From JAGRAX01 sp041391365 (GTDB lineage: Bacteria; Bdellovibrionota_G; JALEGL01; JAGRMV01): a stretch of DNA of 64,000 nucleotides. Below the pieces are notes generated by a model that was not told where the DNA came from, searched no databases, and saw nothing but the letters and a program-made list of their open reading frames with translations. This document shows, one piece after another, positions 45,286-54,308 of this stretch. The stretch is from NCBI GenBank assembly GCA_041391365.1, contig JAWKOC010000004.1:90621-154620 (forward strand), written 5' to 3'. Within the stretch, counting starts at the first letter, position 1; each line of letters begins with the position of its first letter. Position numbers and translations under genes: made by a program.

Positions 45286-46247
45286 GTAAACATTCCTCTC
45301 ATAAATGCAGAGTTTGTTGTGAATCAACTCGATTAGCGATCGATAGCAACTACCATGAGAAATGTGTAGAAAAATTATTTGGAACGGTTGCAGTACCTGA
45401 AATTGATTTTACCATGGAAAATATGGAAGAACTTGCGAAGCAGGAAATAAATCAAAGAGTCGTTATTACGGGTGTACAACCCAAACTTTCCATGGATTTT
45501 GAAAGTCTTGAAGGGAAAAACAAAAATAATCGATTGACGGTGGTTGGGCTTTGGGGAAGATTTATTTTAAAACCACCCCACAAAGATTATCCGCAAATGC
45601 CAGCATTGGAGCACATTACAATGCGCATGGCCCAGATGATGGGGATACAAACTGCGGAAAATGGCCTGATTCAATTTGAATCAGGAGAATTGGCCTATGT
45701 TGCTCGAAGATTCGATCGACCAGACAAAAATAGTAAATTAGCTCAAGAGGATTTTTGTCAACTTAGTCAGCAGTTAACAGAGCACAAGTATCGAGGCTCA
45801 ATGGAGAAAGCGGGAAACATTATTTCCGAATATAGTTCAAATCCCGGATTTGATTTGATCAGATTTTGTGAGCTAGCACTTTTTTCGTTTCTGACAGGCA
45901 ATGCCGATATGCATTTGAAAAACTTTTCACTTCTTACAAACACGCAAGGGTTGACGGTGCTTTCTCCGGGGTACGATCTCATTTCTACAGCTTTGATTAT
46001 TCCACAAGACAAAGAAGAAATGGCACTCACCATAAATGGCAAAAAAAGTAAATTGGTCAAAAATGATTTTGACATGCTCTTTCAGTATTTCGAGTTACCA
46101 GAAAAAGCGATTCACAATCTATATGCACGTATGGAAAAAGAAATTCCAAAGTGGATCCAACTCATTAAGAAAAGTTTTTTATCGAAACAGATGCAAGAAC
46201 AATATATTCATATAATACACACCAGAGCAAAAAGAATCTTTTTTTAG
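45282..46247 (+). CDS. hipT: HipT-type serine/threonine kinase toxin
   Basis: A 321-residue HipA-like kinase lacking the N1 subdomain; E. coli HipT phosphorylates TrpS and stops translation. Features: N-terminal cysteines CRVCCES...HEKC (possible metal knuckle), Gly-rich loop VITGVQPKL (about residue 61), FILKPP, catalytic GNADMHLKNFSLL and metal-binding YDLIST. In E. coli HipT the loop begins with two regulatory Ser (SIS); here the same positions read V-I-T. The gene ends about 165 bases before the tRNA-Ser on the other strand. Confidence 0.86.
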   Translation: MSKHSSHKCRVCCESTRLAIDSNYHEKCVEKLFGTVAVPEIDFTMENMEELAKQEINQRVVITGVQPKLSMDFESLEGKNKNNRLTVVGLWGRFILKPPHKDYPQMPALEHITMRMAQMMGIQTAENGLIQFESGELAYVARRFDRPDKNSKLAQEDFCQLSQQLTEHKYRGSMEKAGNIISEYSSNPGFDLIRFCELALFSFLTGNADMHLKNFSLLTNTQGLTVLSPGYDLISTALIIPQDKEEMALTINGKKSKLVKNDFDMLFQYFELPEKAIHNLYARMEKEIPKWIQLIKKSFLSKQMQEQYIHIIHTRAKRIFF

Positions 46248-46411
46248 AATATGGCACAGACCCAAGTATGTATCTCGATAAAGTTTTACTTTTTGTTAGA
46301 AGCGATACAGTGTTTTATATGTTCATGAAAAAAAATGATTCATAAGGCTCCAGAGGATGGTGAGCTGATTGTTACCCCGAAAAACAAACGTCGCTATGAC
46401 GGAGCAAAAGC

Positions 46412-46503
46412 TGGCGGAGAGAGGGGGATTCGAACCCCCGATACGGTTTAACCCGTATACCCGCGTTCCAGGCGAGCGCCTTCAACCACTCGGCCACCTC
46501 TCC
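46412..46503 (-). tRNA. tRNA-Ser (anticodon GGA)
   Basis: The minus strand folds as a long-variable-arm tRNA: acceptor GGAGAGG with CCA encoded at its 3' end, D arm GGCCGAGTGGTTGAAGGC, anticodon loop CTGGAAC (GGA, reads UCC and UCU), a long variable arm TACGGGTTAAACCGTA, and T arm GGGGGTTCGAATCCCCC. All stems pair, with one G-U in the acceptor and one in the anticodon stem. It is the only tRNA in the window. The rest of 46248-46576 holds nothing I can identify. Confidence 0.97.
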
Positions 46504-46576
46504 GTTTTGTTCTGATCTTTCGTTTCTATGGTTGATTCTGTGGGAAACGAAAAAAACTCCGACTACCTACGCCGAT

Positions 46577-47584
46577 CTACACCAAATGACAAGAAACTTT
46601 GTGCCCAGGTCCAAGATCCCGAAGCACAGGAATTTCCTGCGAGCATCGGCTTTCGGCAATGGGGCATCGCGTATGGAATGCACACCCACTGGGAGGGTTG
46701 ATGGGACTTGGTACGTCCCCTTGAAGCACAATGTGTTTTCTGCTTTTTTCTACGTCCGGATCTGGGATTGGAATCGCCGAAATCAGGGCCTTGGTATAGG
46801 GATGTTTTGGGTTTTTGATGATGGTTTCTTGATCTGAAATCTCAACAATTTTGCCCAAATACATCACAGCAATGCGATCACTGATGTGTCGAACAGCTGC
46901 AAGATCGTGTGCGATGAAAATGTAGGTAAGATTGAATTCATCTTGAAGGCGTTCCAGCAGATTCAAAATCTGAGCTTGAATGGAAACGTCCAGCGCGCTG
47001 ATAGGTTCATCTGCGACAATGATTTTGGGATTGAGAGCCAAAGCCCGTGCGATCCCAATCCGCTGGCACTGCCCACCGGAAAATTCGTGAGGATAGCGTC
47101 GAATGTATCGAGGATCCATTCCCACGATTTCCAACAAGTTTTGAACTTTTTCTCTCAAGGGCCGACCGCTGAGGATGCCAAAGTTTTTCAAGGGTTCGCC
47201 TACGATGTCTTCCACCGTCATGCGAGGGTTCAAACTTGAATAAGGATCCTGAAAAATCATCTGCATGTCTTGGCGCATTTTGCGCATGATTTCCGATGGA
47301 CTCCACACTCCAAAGACACCAAATCGTTGTTTCCATAGACCGGTCAGATCTTGTCCCTCGAAGAGGACTTGTCCAGCGGTTGGTCGAATCAACTGCAACA
47401 TGGCTCGGCCCAAGGTGGATTTTCCGCAACCACTTTCTCCGACGAGACCGAGGGTTTCCCCTGCTTTGATGTCGAGTGTGATGCCATCGACCGCTTTGAC
47501 CACAGATCGTTTTTCCAGCATCTTTTTGGGAAGAGGAAAATGAACTTTGAGATCTTTGATTTGCAATAGGGTTTCGTGGCTCAT
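46577..47584 (-). CDS. oppF: Oligopeptide ABC transporter ATP-binding protein OppF
   Basis: Second ATPase of the Opp/Dpp peptide importer, 335 residues from ATG 47584. Walker A GESGCGKSTLG, signature FSGGQCQRIGIARAL, Walker B IIVADEPISALD, and the C-terminal oligopeptide-transporter motif with cysteines GCAFHTRCPIAESRC that binds an Fe-S cluster in relatives. Overlaps the oppD stop as ATGA. Last gene of the operon. Confidence 0.95.
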   Translation of the reverse strand: MSHETLLQIKDLKVHFPLPKKMLEKRSVVKAVDGITLDIKAGETLGLVGESGCGKSTLGRAMLQLIRPTAGQVLFEGQDLTGLWKQRFGVFGVWSPSEIMRKMRQDMQMIFQDPYSSLNPRMTVEDIVGEPLKNFGILSGRPLREKVQNLLEIVGMDPRYIRRYPHEFSGGQCQRIGIARALALNPKIIVADEPISALDVSIQAQILNLLERLQDEFNLTYIFIAHDLAAVRHISDRIAVMYLGKIVEISDQETIIKNPKHPYTKALISAIPIPDPDVEKSRKHIVLQGDVPSPINPPSGCAFHTRCPIAESRCSQEIPVLRDLGPGHKVSCHLV

Positions 47585-48552
47585 GCGCTTACCTCCCAGC
47601 ACGAAGCATTGTGAGTTGGATCAAAGGTGACGACATCGGGATAAGTCTGTTTGCATTTGTCCACGGCTTTGGGGCAACGTGGGTGAAACGAACATCCACC
47701 AGGCAAGTTGGATAGGTCAGGTGGCAGTCCTGGAATGGGATCCAGTTTTTTGCCTCGAACTTCGTCCAATCGCGGAATGCTTTTGAGAAGAGCATGGGTA
47801 TATGGATGTTTGGGTTTTTGGAAGAGATCTTTGGTGGAAGCGCGCTCTACAATCCTTCCGGCATACATCACCAGAGATCGCTCGGCCATGCCGGCCACTA
47901 CACCCAAATCGTGGGTGATCAATATGATGCTGGTTCCATATTCTCGGTTGAGCTCTTTCATCAGGTCCAAGATCTGCGCTTGGATGGTCACATCCAATGC
48001 GGTGGTAGGCTCGTCAGCCAAGAGAAGCTTGGGTCTGCAGAGCAGGGCCATGGCGATCATCACCCGCTGTCTCATTCCACCTGAAAATTGGTGAGGGTAT
48101 TGAGTGATACGTCGATCCGGAGAAGGAATGCCCACTCGAGCCAACATGTCGATGGCTTTTTTGCGAGCTTGGTCTGCCGTGAGGCCTTCATGCTCGATCA
48201 ATACCTCGCACAACTGTGTTTCTACCGTGAGAAAAGGATTGAGCGAACTCATCGGATCTTGAAAAATCATCGAAATTTCATTTCCTCGAATCTTTCGCAG
48301 CTGTTCTTTGGTGGCTTTCATGATGTTTGTGCCTTTGAACACAATTTTGCCACTGGGATAATATGCAGGAGGTTGAGGATTCAAATCCATCAATCCCAAA
48401 CAGGTTACGGATTTTCCGCTGCCACTCTCGCCAACGATCCCGAGAATTTCTCCTTGATTCAAGTCAAAGGAAAGTCCATCCACTGCTTTGACGATGCTTT
48501 TTTCCAATTTAAAGTAGATCCGAAGATCATCCACACTGAGAAGTTTTTCCAT
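47581..48552 (-). CDS. oppD: Oligopeptide ABC transporter ATP-binding protein OppD
   Basis: First ATPase of the importer, 323 residues. Walker A GESGSGKSVTCLGL, signature FSGGMRQRVMIAMAL, Walker B LLLADEPTTALD, His-switch LITHDLGVV, and the C-terminal cysteine motif GGCSFHPRCPKAVDKC. Four bases after oppC; overlaps oppF. Confidence 0.96.
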   Translation of the reverse strand: MEKLLSVDDLRIYFKLEKSIVKAVDGLSFDLNQGEILGIVGESGSGKSVTCLGLMDLNPQPPAYYPSGKIVFKGTNIMKATKEQLRKIRGNEISMIFQDPMSSLNPFLTVETQLCEVLIEHEGLTADQARKKAIDMLARVGIPSPDRRITQYPHQFSGGMRQRVMIAMALLCRPKLLLADEPTTALDVTIQAQILDLMKELNREYGTSIILITHDLGVVAGMAERSLVMYAGRIVERASTKDLFQKPKHPYTHALLKSIPRLDEVRGKKLDPIPGLPPDLSNLPGGCSFHPRCPKAVDKCKQTYPDVVTFDPTHNASCWEVSA

Positions 48553-48556
48553 GATC

Positions 48557-49483
48557 TTAATCCTTTCTCATTTTTGGATCGAGGGCATCACGGACACCAT
48601 CCCCCAAGAAGTTCAGTGAAAACAACAGCAGCGACATGAAAATGCCAGGGAACACAATGGTCCACCAGTAGACAAGCATCTGATTGGCTCCATCGTTCAT
48701 CAGCGTGCCCAAACTGGGTTTGGGGGGTTGAATTCCCAAGCCCAAAAAGGACAAAAAGGCTTCTTGCAAAATCATGGTGGGTACGGTCAAGGTAAAATAC
48801 ACAATCACTGGTCCCAACGTATTGGGGATCAAGTGACGGAAGATGATGTTGATGTTGCGTGTTCCGATGCTTCGTGCGGCTTGAATGAATTCTTGTTCTT
48901 TCAAACTCAATACTTGCCCTCGTACAATCCGTGCAGTGGTCAACCATCCAACCAATCCCAGCGCTACAAAGAGCAAAGATTCGCTTTTTTCAAAAATGGT
49001 CACCAAGATGATGACAAGAAACATGTAAGGAAGAGCGTAAAGTACGTCCACAAAACGCATCATGGAATCGTCTACTTTTCCACCAAAAAAACCCGATACC
49101 GCACCATAGATGGTTCCCACAACCGCGGCCACCGTGGCTGCGATGAGTCCCACCTTTAGACTCACGCGCCCACCGACAAGCACACGTGTGAGCAAATCTC
49201 GCCCAAAAAAGTCCGTTCCAAAAAGATGGAAGGGGCGCAAGGTCGGGCCTTTGGCTCCATAGCTCAAGTCTTGAGCTTCATATGTATATCCAAAGATCCA
49301 TTCGATGAGATTTGGACCCAAAGCACACGCAATGATCAAAAAGACCACCACAAAACCGCAAACTACTGCGGCTTTGTTTTTTTTCAGTCGATTCCACGCA
49401 TCTCTCCAGAGGGAGGTTCCTTCCAAAAGATTGGACTGAGCTGGAGTCGATGTTGTGTTGAGGTTTTGTGCTGGTGTTGCCAT
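48557..49483 (-). CDS. oppC: Peptide ABC transporter permease OppC
   Basis: Inner-membrane permease, 308 residues: a Thr/Gln-rich N-terminal tail, the OppC_N segment with first helix (about 38-60), then the BPD_transp_1 domain with five helices. The EAA loop reads SIGTRNINIIFRHLIPN (about 205). GTDFFGRDLLTRVL is the conserved pre-permease sequence. Starts 1 base after the oppB stop; translationally coupled. Confidence 0.95.
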   Translation of the reverse strand: MATPAQNLNTTSTPAQSNLLEGTSLWRDAWNRLKKNKAAVVCGFVVVFLIIACALGPNLIEWIFGYTYEAQDLSYGAKGPTLRPFHLFGTDFFGRDLLTRVLVGGRVSLKVGLIAATVAAVVGTIYGAVSGFFGGKVDDSMMRFVDVLYALPYMFLVIILVTIFEKSESLLFVALGLVGWLTTARIVRGQVLSLKEQEFIQAARSIGTRNINIIFRHLIPNTLGPVIVYFTLTVPTMILQEAFLSFLGLGIQPPKPSLGTLMNDGANQMLVYWWTIVFPGIFMSLLLFSLNFLGDGVRDALDPKMRKD

Positions 49484-49484
49484 A

Positions 49485-50402
49485 TTATTCGTACCTTATT
49501 CTTGGATCAATAAATCCGTAGACCACATCGACCAAGAGATTCAAGATCAACAGGAATGCGGAATATACAATTACAATGCCCATGATGAGAAAGTAGTCTC
49601 GGTTGAAAGCCGCATCCACAAAATACGGTCCCAAGCCGGGAGTATTGAAAATTTTCTCCACCACAACACTACCCACCATGATGTTGGCAATGGCGGGGCC
49701 CAAAAAGGTGACCACAGGAAGAATTCCACCTTTGAAGGCGTGTTTCCAGATGACCACTTGTTCTTTGAGTCCTTTGGCCCGAGCGGTTCGAATGAAGTTT
49801 GCGCGAATGACTTCGAGCATCCCTCCACGAGTCAGTCGAGCAATGTACGCCGCATAGATGGTTCCCAAGGTGATGGCAGGCAAAATCAAGTGTTTTGCAC
49901 TTCCCCATCCCCCTGCAGGCAACCACAAGAGATAGAGAGCAAAGAAGAGAATCAACAAGGGTCCAAGCACAAAGGAGGGAAGACTGATCCCCACCATGGC
50001 CAAGGACATGGCCGAGTAGTCCCATTTGGTGTTTTGTCGAACGGCACCGACCACACCTGCGGTCACACCCACAATCACCGCCCAGAGCAGAGCAAAAAAG
50101 CCGAGCACCATCGTTTTGGGCAAGCTGATCGCAATGATCTCATTCACGGTCCGCTGCGGATATTTGGTCGAAAGCCCCAAATCACCGTGCACGATGTTGT
50201 TCATGTAGTTGTAAAATTGCTGGGGAAGTGGTTTGTCAAAACCATAGCGAGCTTCAAGATCTTTGAGAACCTCAGGTGGAACCTCACGCTCCTGAGAAAA
50301 GGGCGAACCCTTGGCCAATCGGATGACGAAAAAGGAGACAATAATGATCACAAAGAGTGTGATCACCATGCCCACCGATCGTCGTAAAATGAATTTCAAC
50401 AT
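49485..50402 (-). CDS. oppB: Peptide ABC transporter permease OppB
   Basis: Inner-membrane permease partner, 305 residues with six predicted helices. First helix at 10-30, the periplasmic loop with FDKPLPQQFYNYM, and the EAA loop ARAKGLKEQVVIWKHAF near 205-221. The C-terminal DPRIRYE is typical of OppB. ATG 50402 lies 21 bases after oppA1. Confidence 0.95.
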   Translation of the reverse strand: MLKFILRRSVGMVITLFVIIIVSFFVIRLAKGSPFSQEREVPPEVLKDLEARYGFDKPLPQQFYNYMNNIVHGDLGLSTKYPQRTVNEIIAISLPKTMVLGFFALLWAVIVGVTAGVVGAVRQNTKWDYSAMSLAMVGISLPSFVLGPLLILFFALYLLWLPAGGWGSAKHLILPAITLGTIYAAYIARLTRGGMLEVIRANFIRTARAKGLKEQVVIWKHAFKGGILPVVTFLGPAIANIMVGSVVVEKIFNTPGLGPYFVDAAFNRDYFLIMGIVIVYSAFLLILNLLVDVVYGFIDPRIRYE

Positions 50403-50423
50403 GATTTTTTTCTCCCAGTGATC

Positions 50424-52301
50424 TTATGACCCGAATTTTGGTGTATCGTCAATCTCTTTTGTTGGAACTTCTTTGTACCACCGCTGATCGTTCCACATGA
50501 ATTTCCAATTGTGGTGATCTTGGTAGTCTTTGTAGAAACCTTTGAGAAAGGGCTTTTTCAAATACGATCGTGTGTAGATATAGATGGGAAGCACAGGAGC
50601 TTCATCCATCAAAATATCCACGGCTCGTGCGAAGAGTCCGTTCCGAACATCGTAGTCTGGCGTTCGGTTGGCTTCTTCGACCAACGCATCATACTCGTGG
50701 TTGACCCATGCCGTGTGGTTGTTTCCACTGTAGGACATGTACAAATCCAAAAAGGTGTAAGGATCTGGGAAGTCTCCGATCCAACCTTGACGAATCATCT
50801 GGAAGTTTTTGTTGTGCTGATCATCCAGATACACGCGCCATTCGACGTTCGTGAGTTCCACATCGATGTTCAGATTCACCTTCCACATCTGTTGCACAGC
50901 CTCGGCCAGCAAACGGTGCGTGTCTTGTGTGTTGAATTTCAGAGCGACTTTGGGGAAACCTTTTCCATTGGGGTATCCAGCCTCGGCCAAAAGTTTTTTG
51001 GCTTTTTCTGGATCAAACATTTTGCGAGGTGTGCTTTTGTATCCTGCCAGACCGTCTGGAACCACGTCGGTGGCGGGCTGTTGACCTGCGGTCAGCACAT
51101 AGGTGGTGAGCTGATCTCGATCCACCGCCAAACTCATGGCTTTTCGGACACGAACATCGTCAAAAGGTGGCTCCGTCACATTGATGATGTACGTGTAGAT
51201 GCCCAGATAGGGATCATTGTGGTAATCGGTGTATTGTTTGAGTGTCTCTGTGTATTCGGGAGGCAATTCTCCGGGGCCGATCCAGTCAAATTCTCCTGAT
51301 CGGTAAAAATTTGCGCTGGTGGTTTCCTTTTCCACCATCAAGAGTTTCACAAGATCAGATCTCGTGCTGCGATCATCCCAATAGTAGGGATTGCGCGTGA
51401 AAATTTTGTACTGTCGGAATTTTTCCTCGGTCAGGCAATAGGCTCCTCCACACACGATGTACTCGGGACGAGTCCAATTGTCTGCGTTTCCAGTGGCTTT
51501 GAGGGCATGCTCCACGGCTTGTTTGGGGATCGGAGCAAAAATATCGAATTCTATCAACGCCAAGAAATAGAGAACCGGATCTTCCAATTCTACGTAAAAG
51601 CGTTTTTCATCCAGTGCATAGGCTTTGACCACGGAAGAATCCGTGACGGAGGCTTTGAGCTCCTGACCATTGACCAAAGCGCCATTGTATTTCTCGATGA
51701 AAGCTTTTCGTTCGGCCTCTTCGTCAATGTAAACGTACATGCCGGGATGATCATCTGCGATTTCGATGTTGTATTCGTTCCCTTCGTTGAGAACCTTTTT
51801 GAGAGCCTCCTGATCGATGTTGGGGGCAAAACCGCGAACATGAACCGCTCGGTTGAAAAAAGGAGAGGAATCTTTGACCACAAGACCCAACGAGCCATAC
51901 ACAGAAGCTGTGGCAGGGTCGAGCAATCGCTTCCATGACCATTCCATGTCATAGGCGGTGATGGGAGTTCCATCGGACCATTTGCTGTCTCTCATGTAAA
52001 AGGTGTATTTTTTGGCATCGTCGGAGATTTCCCATCGTTCGGCTAAGTCTGGTACGGGCTGGTTGGTGATGGGGTGAATCTGAGTCAATCGAGCAAAAAT
52101 GTTTCGGGTGATGTTTCCATCGGGTACGCCGTTGGTTTTGTTGGGATCGATCCACTGAGGCTCACTACGATTGTTGAGCCAGATCTCGTTGGCCTTGTGC
52201 TGGGGCACCGTGGTTCCAAAATATTGAGTAGAGTCGAATGAGCAGGCCCCCAGGCTCAGACTCACAAAAGATAGCATAATTCCCGCCAAGATTTTATTCA
52301 T
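50424..52301 (-). CDS. oppA: Oligopeptide-binding lipoprotein OppA, copy 1
   Basis: Substrate-binding lipoprotein of the SBP_bac_5 family, 625 residues. Lipobox in SLSLGACS; then YFGTTVPQHKANEIWLNN, shared with copies 2 and 3. Family segments: DLAERWEISDDAKKYTFYMRDSKWSDGTPITAYDMEWSWKR (the WSDGxP/ITAxD block) and NHTAWVNHEYDALVEEAN. Closest to the permease genes (21 bases before oppB). Three diverged copies suggest different peptide preferences feeding one transporter. Confidence 0.94.
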   Translation of the reverse strand: MNKILAGIMLSFVSLSLGACSFDSTQYFGTTVPQHKANEIWLNNRSEPQWIDPNKTNGVPDGNITRNIFARLTQIHPITNQPVPDLAERWEISDDAKKYTFYMRDSKWSDGTPITAYDMEWSWKRLLDPATASVYGSLGLVVKDSSPFFNRAVHVRGFAPNIDQEALKKVLNEGNEYNIEIADDHPGMYVYIDEEAERKAFIEKYNGALVNGQELKASVTDSSVVKAYALDEKRFYVELEDPVLYFLALIEFDIFAPIPKQAVEHALKATGNADNWTRPEYIVCGGAYCLTEEKFRQYKIFTRNPYYWDDRSTRSDLVKLLMVEKETTSANFYRSGEFDWIGPGELPPEYTETLKQYTDYHNDPYLGIYTYIINVTEPPFDDVRVRKAMSLAVDRDQLTTYVLTAGQQPATDVVPDGLAGYKSTPRKMFDPEKAKKLLAEAGYPNGKGFPKVALKFNTQDTHRLLAEAVQQMWKVNLNIDVELTNVEWRVYLDDQHNKNFQMIRQGWIGDFPDPYTFLDLYMSYSGNNHTAWVNHEYDALVEEANRTPDYDVRNGLFARAVDILMDEAPVLPIYIYTRSYLKKPFLKGFYKDYQDHHNWKFMWNDQRWYKEVPTKEIDDTPKFGS

Positions 52302-52394
52302 AAATCGGCCTTATCATCTTCAAACTCAAATGCAAAGCCCATTTATGGGACAGTGTGAGAAAAAGTCTCTTCCTTTGGAGTAGAGTCTAAGTGC

Positions 52395-54308
52395 TTAAGA
52401 TTTATAGGGTGTCTCATCCAAACGGGTTTGAGGGACCTCTTTGTACCACCGTGCATCGATCCACATGTACTTCCAGGGGTGATAATCTTGCAGATCGTCA
52501 TAGTGACCCATGAGATAGGGTTTTTTGATGGTTCCCTTGGTGTACACATACACAGGGATGATCGGACTTTCTTCAAGGGCAATGGCTTCTGCTTGATTCA
52601 TTTGTTTGAGACGATCGGCTACATTTCCTTCCCGATCCGAGCTGTGCATCAGCTGATCAAAAGCAGTGTTTTTCCAGTTTGTGATGTTGGCCGTAGAATC
52701 CGAAAGAAGAAGCTGAAGAAAGTTTTGAGGATCTGGATAGTCTCCAATCCAACCCCCACGTGAAATTTGGTAAAAGCCTTCTTTTCGGTCATGCAAAAAG
52801 ACTCTCCACTCCTCATTGACCAGGGAAACATCTATGCCCAAATATTTTTTCCACATTTGCTGAATGGCTTCGGCAATTTTTCTGTGTTCTTCGGCAGTGT
52901 TGTATTTGATTTCCAAGGTAGGAACCTTGTTGGCGGAAGAAAATCCGGCCTTTTTCAAATATTGTTTGGCTTTTTCGGGATTGAAAAGCTCAGTCTCTGC
53001 GCATGTGTATCCGGCCAAACCACAGGGAATCAAGTTCGCGGAGGGAAGTTGCCCGGCTCGAGTTACCTTTTCCACAATGGCTTTTCGATCGATGGCTAGA
53101 CTGAGCGCTTTGCGCAGCCATTTGTTGTCCATGGGCTTGTTGGCCACGTTGATGTAATAATAATACATCACCAGTTGCGGCGTCAGTCGATAGTCTTTGT
53201 ATTTTTTGATGTCATCCGCAAAAAAAGCAGGAACGGAAACATTGGATCCTGCCCAGTCCATTCCCCCGGTTCGATACACATACAAAGAGGCATTGTAATC
53301 TTCGATCACCAAGACTTTGACCTTGGGAGTTTTGACGTATTTTGCATCGTAGTAAAGGGGGTTTTTTTCCAGGATTCGATACTGTTTGAATTTTTCTTCG
53401 ATCAGTTTGTAAGGTCCACTGACCACCACATGTTCTGGACGAGTCCAGAGTTCTTCACGACCGGTTTTTTTCTTGGCTGCTTCGATCGCGTGAGCAGGTA
53501 CGGGAGCAAAAATATGGTAGTCGAGCATGGACAAAAAATAGGGGAGTGGACCGATGAGTTTGGCCCAGATTCGATGATCGTCCAGTGCTTTGACCTGCAC
53601 AACATCGTCTCGTGTCATTTCCATGGAGACCATGTCAAAAGGGTTCAGACCATGTTGCTGAACATGCTTGATCAACTGATCTCGATGCGCTGAAAGCTGC
53701 TCGGGTTCTCCACCCACAAATACAAAATAACCCGGAACATCTCCCAAAGCTTTTTCCACCCGGTCGATGGGGGCGATGGTTTCGAGCATGGATTGGATTT
53801 TCTCAGGCGATAGGTTCTTGTGGGGTGTTTTGAGGTGAAGACTTCGAGATGAAAAAGCTTCCGCATTCATGAACACGTTCGCAAGGCTTCCCGAGGTGGC
53901 TCCTGTGGAAGGATTGAGAACCCGTTTCCAACTCCACTCCACGTCATGGGCGGTGAGGGGTTTTCCATCCGACCATGTGGCATCTTCTCTCAGATAAAAA
54001 ATGTATTCGGTTCGATCTTTCGAGATGTCCCAGTGCGTGGCAAGATCAGGAATGGGCATGCCTGTCACGGTCGAGATTTCTACCAATCGTGCCCACTGAT
54101 TGCGCGCAAACTGGCTCCCCACAGAGTCATGAACCAAGGCCGGATCAATGAACTGCGGTGAACCTCCACCATTGATCCACAAAATGTCAGCGGGGTGTTG
54201 AGGTACGGTTTTTCCAAAATATTCCGAGTCCAATGCCGAACTACACGCGCAAAGCCCAGCAAGCAAAAAAGGAGCAAGGGTCAAGCGATCAACGCGCAGA
54301 GGAGACAT
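52395..54308 (-). CDS. oppA: Oligopeptide-binding lipoprotein OppA, copy 2
   Basis: SBP_bac_5 protein of 637 residues from ATG 54308 (ATG 54323 adds 5 residues). Lipobox in LLAGLCAC, followed by YFGKTVPQHPADILWING. Contains WSDGKPLTAHDVEWSWKR and GGWIGDYPDPQNFLQL. Tandem with copies 1 and 3 and 93 bases from copy 1; its start overlaps the 3' end of copy 3 by about 20 bases, so it is read from the same message. Paralog, not pseudogene. Confidence 0.93.
   Translation of the reverse strand: MSPLRVDRLTLAPFLLAGLCACSSALDSEYFGKTVPQHPADILWINGGGSPQFIDPALVHDSVGSQFARNQWARLVEISTVTGMPIPDLATHWDISKDRTEYIFYLREDATWSDGKPLTAHDVEWSWKRVLNPSTGATSGSLANVFMNAEAFSSRSLHLKTPHKNLSPEKIQSMLETIAPIDRVEKALGDVPGYFVFVGGEPEQLSAHRDQLIKHVQQHGLNPFDMVSMEMTRDDVVQVKALDDHRIWAKLIGPLPYFLSMLDYHIFAPVPAHAIEAAKKKTGREELWTRPEHVVVSGPYKLIEEKFKQYRILEKNPLYYDAKYVKTPKVKVLVIEDYNASLYVYRTGGMDWAGSNVSVPAFFADDIKKYKDYRLTPQLVMYYYYINVANKPMDNKWLRKALSLAIDRKAIVEKVTRAGQLPSANLIPCGLAGYTCAETELFNPEKAKQYLKKAGFSSANKVPTLEIKYNTAEEHRKIAEAIQQMWKKYLGIDVSLVNEEWRVFLHDRKEGFYQISRGGWIGDYPDPQNFLQLLLSDSTANITNWKNTAFDQLMHSSDREGNVADRLKQMNQAEAIALEESPIIPVYVYTKGTIKKPYLMGHYDDLQDYHPWKYMWIDARWYKEVPQTRLDETPYKS

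Noticed and set aside
44959..46247. hipA broken by a frameshift
   Set aside because: The break falls exactly at the N1 domain border, both junctions are clean ATGA overlaps, and a free HipS plus HipT is a known arrangement.
49455..50387. 310-residue frame opposite oppB
   Set aside because: Shadow of the well-identified permease gene.
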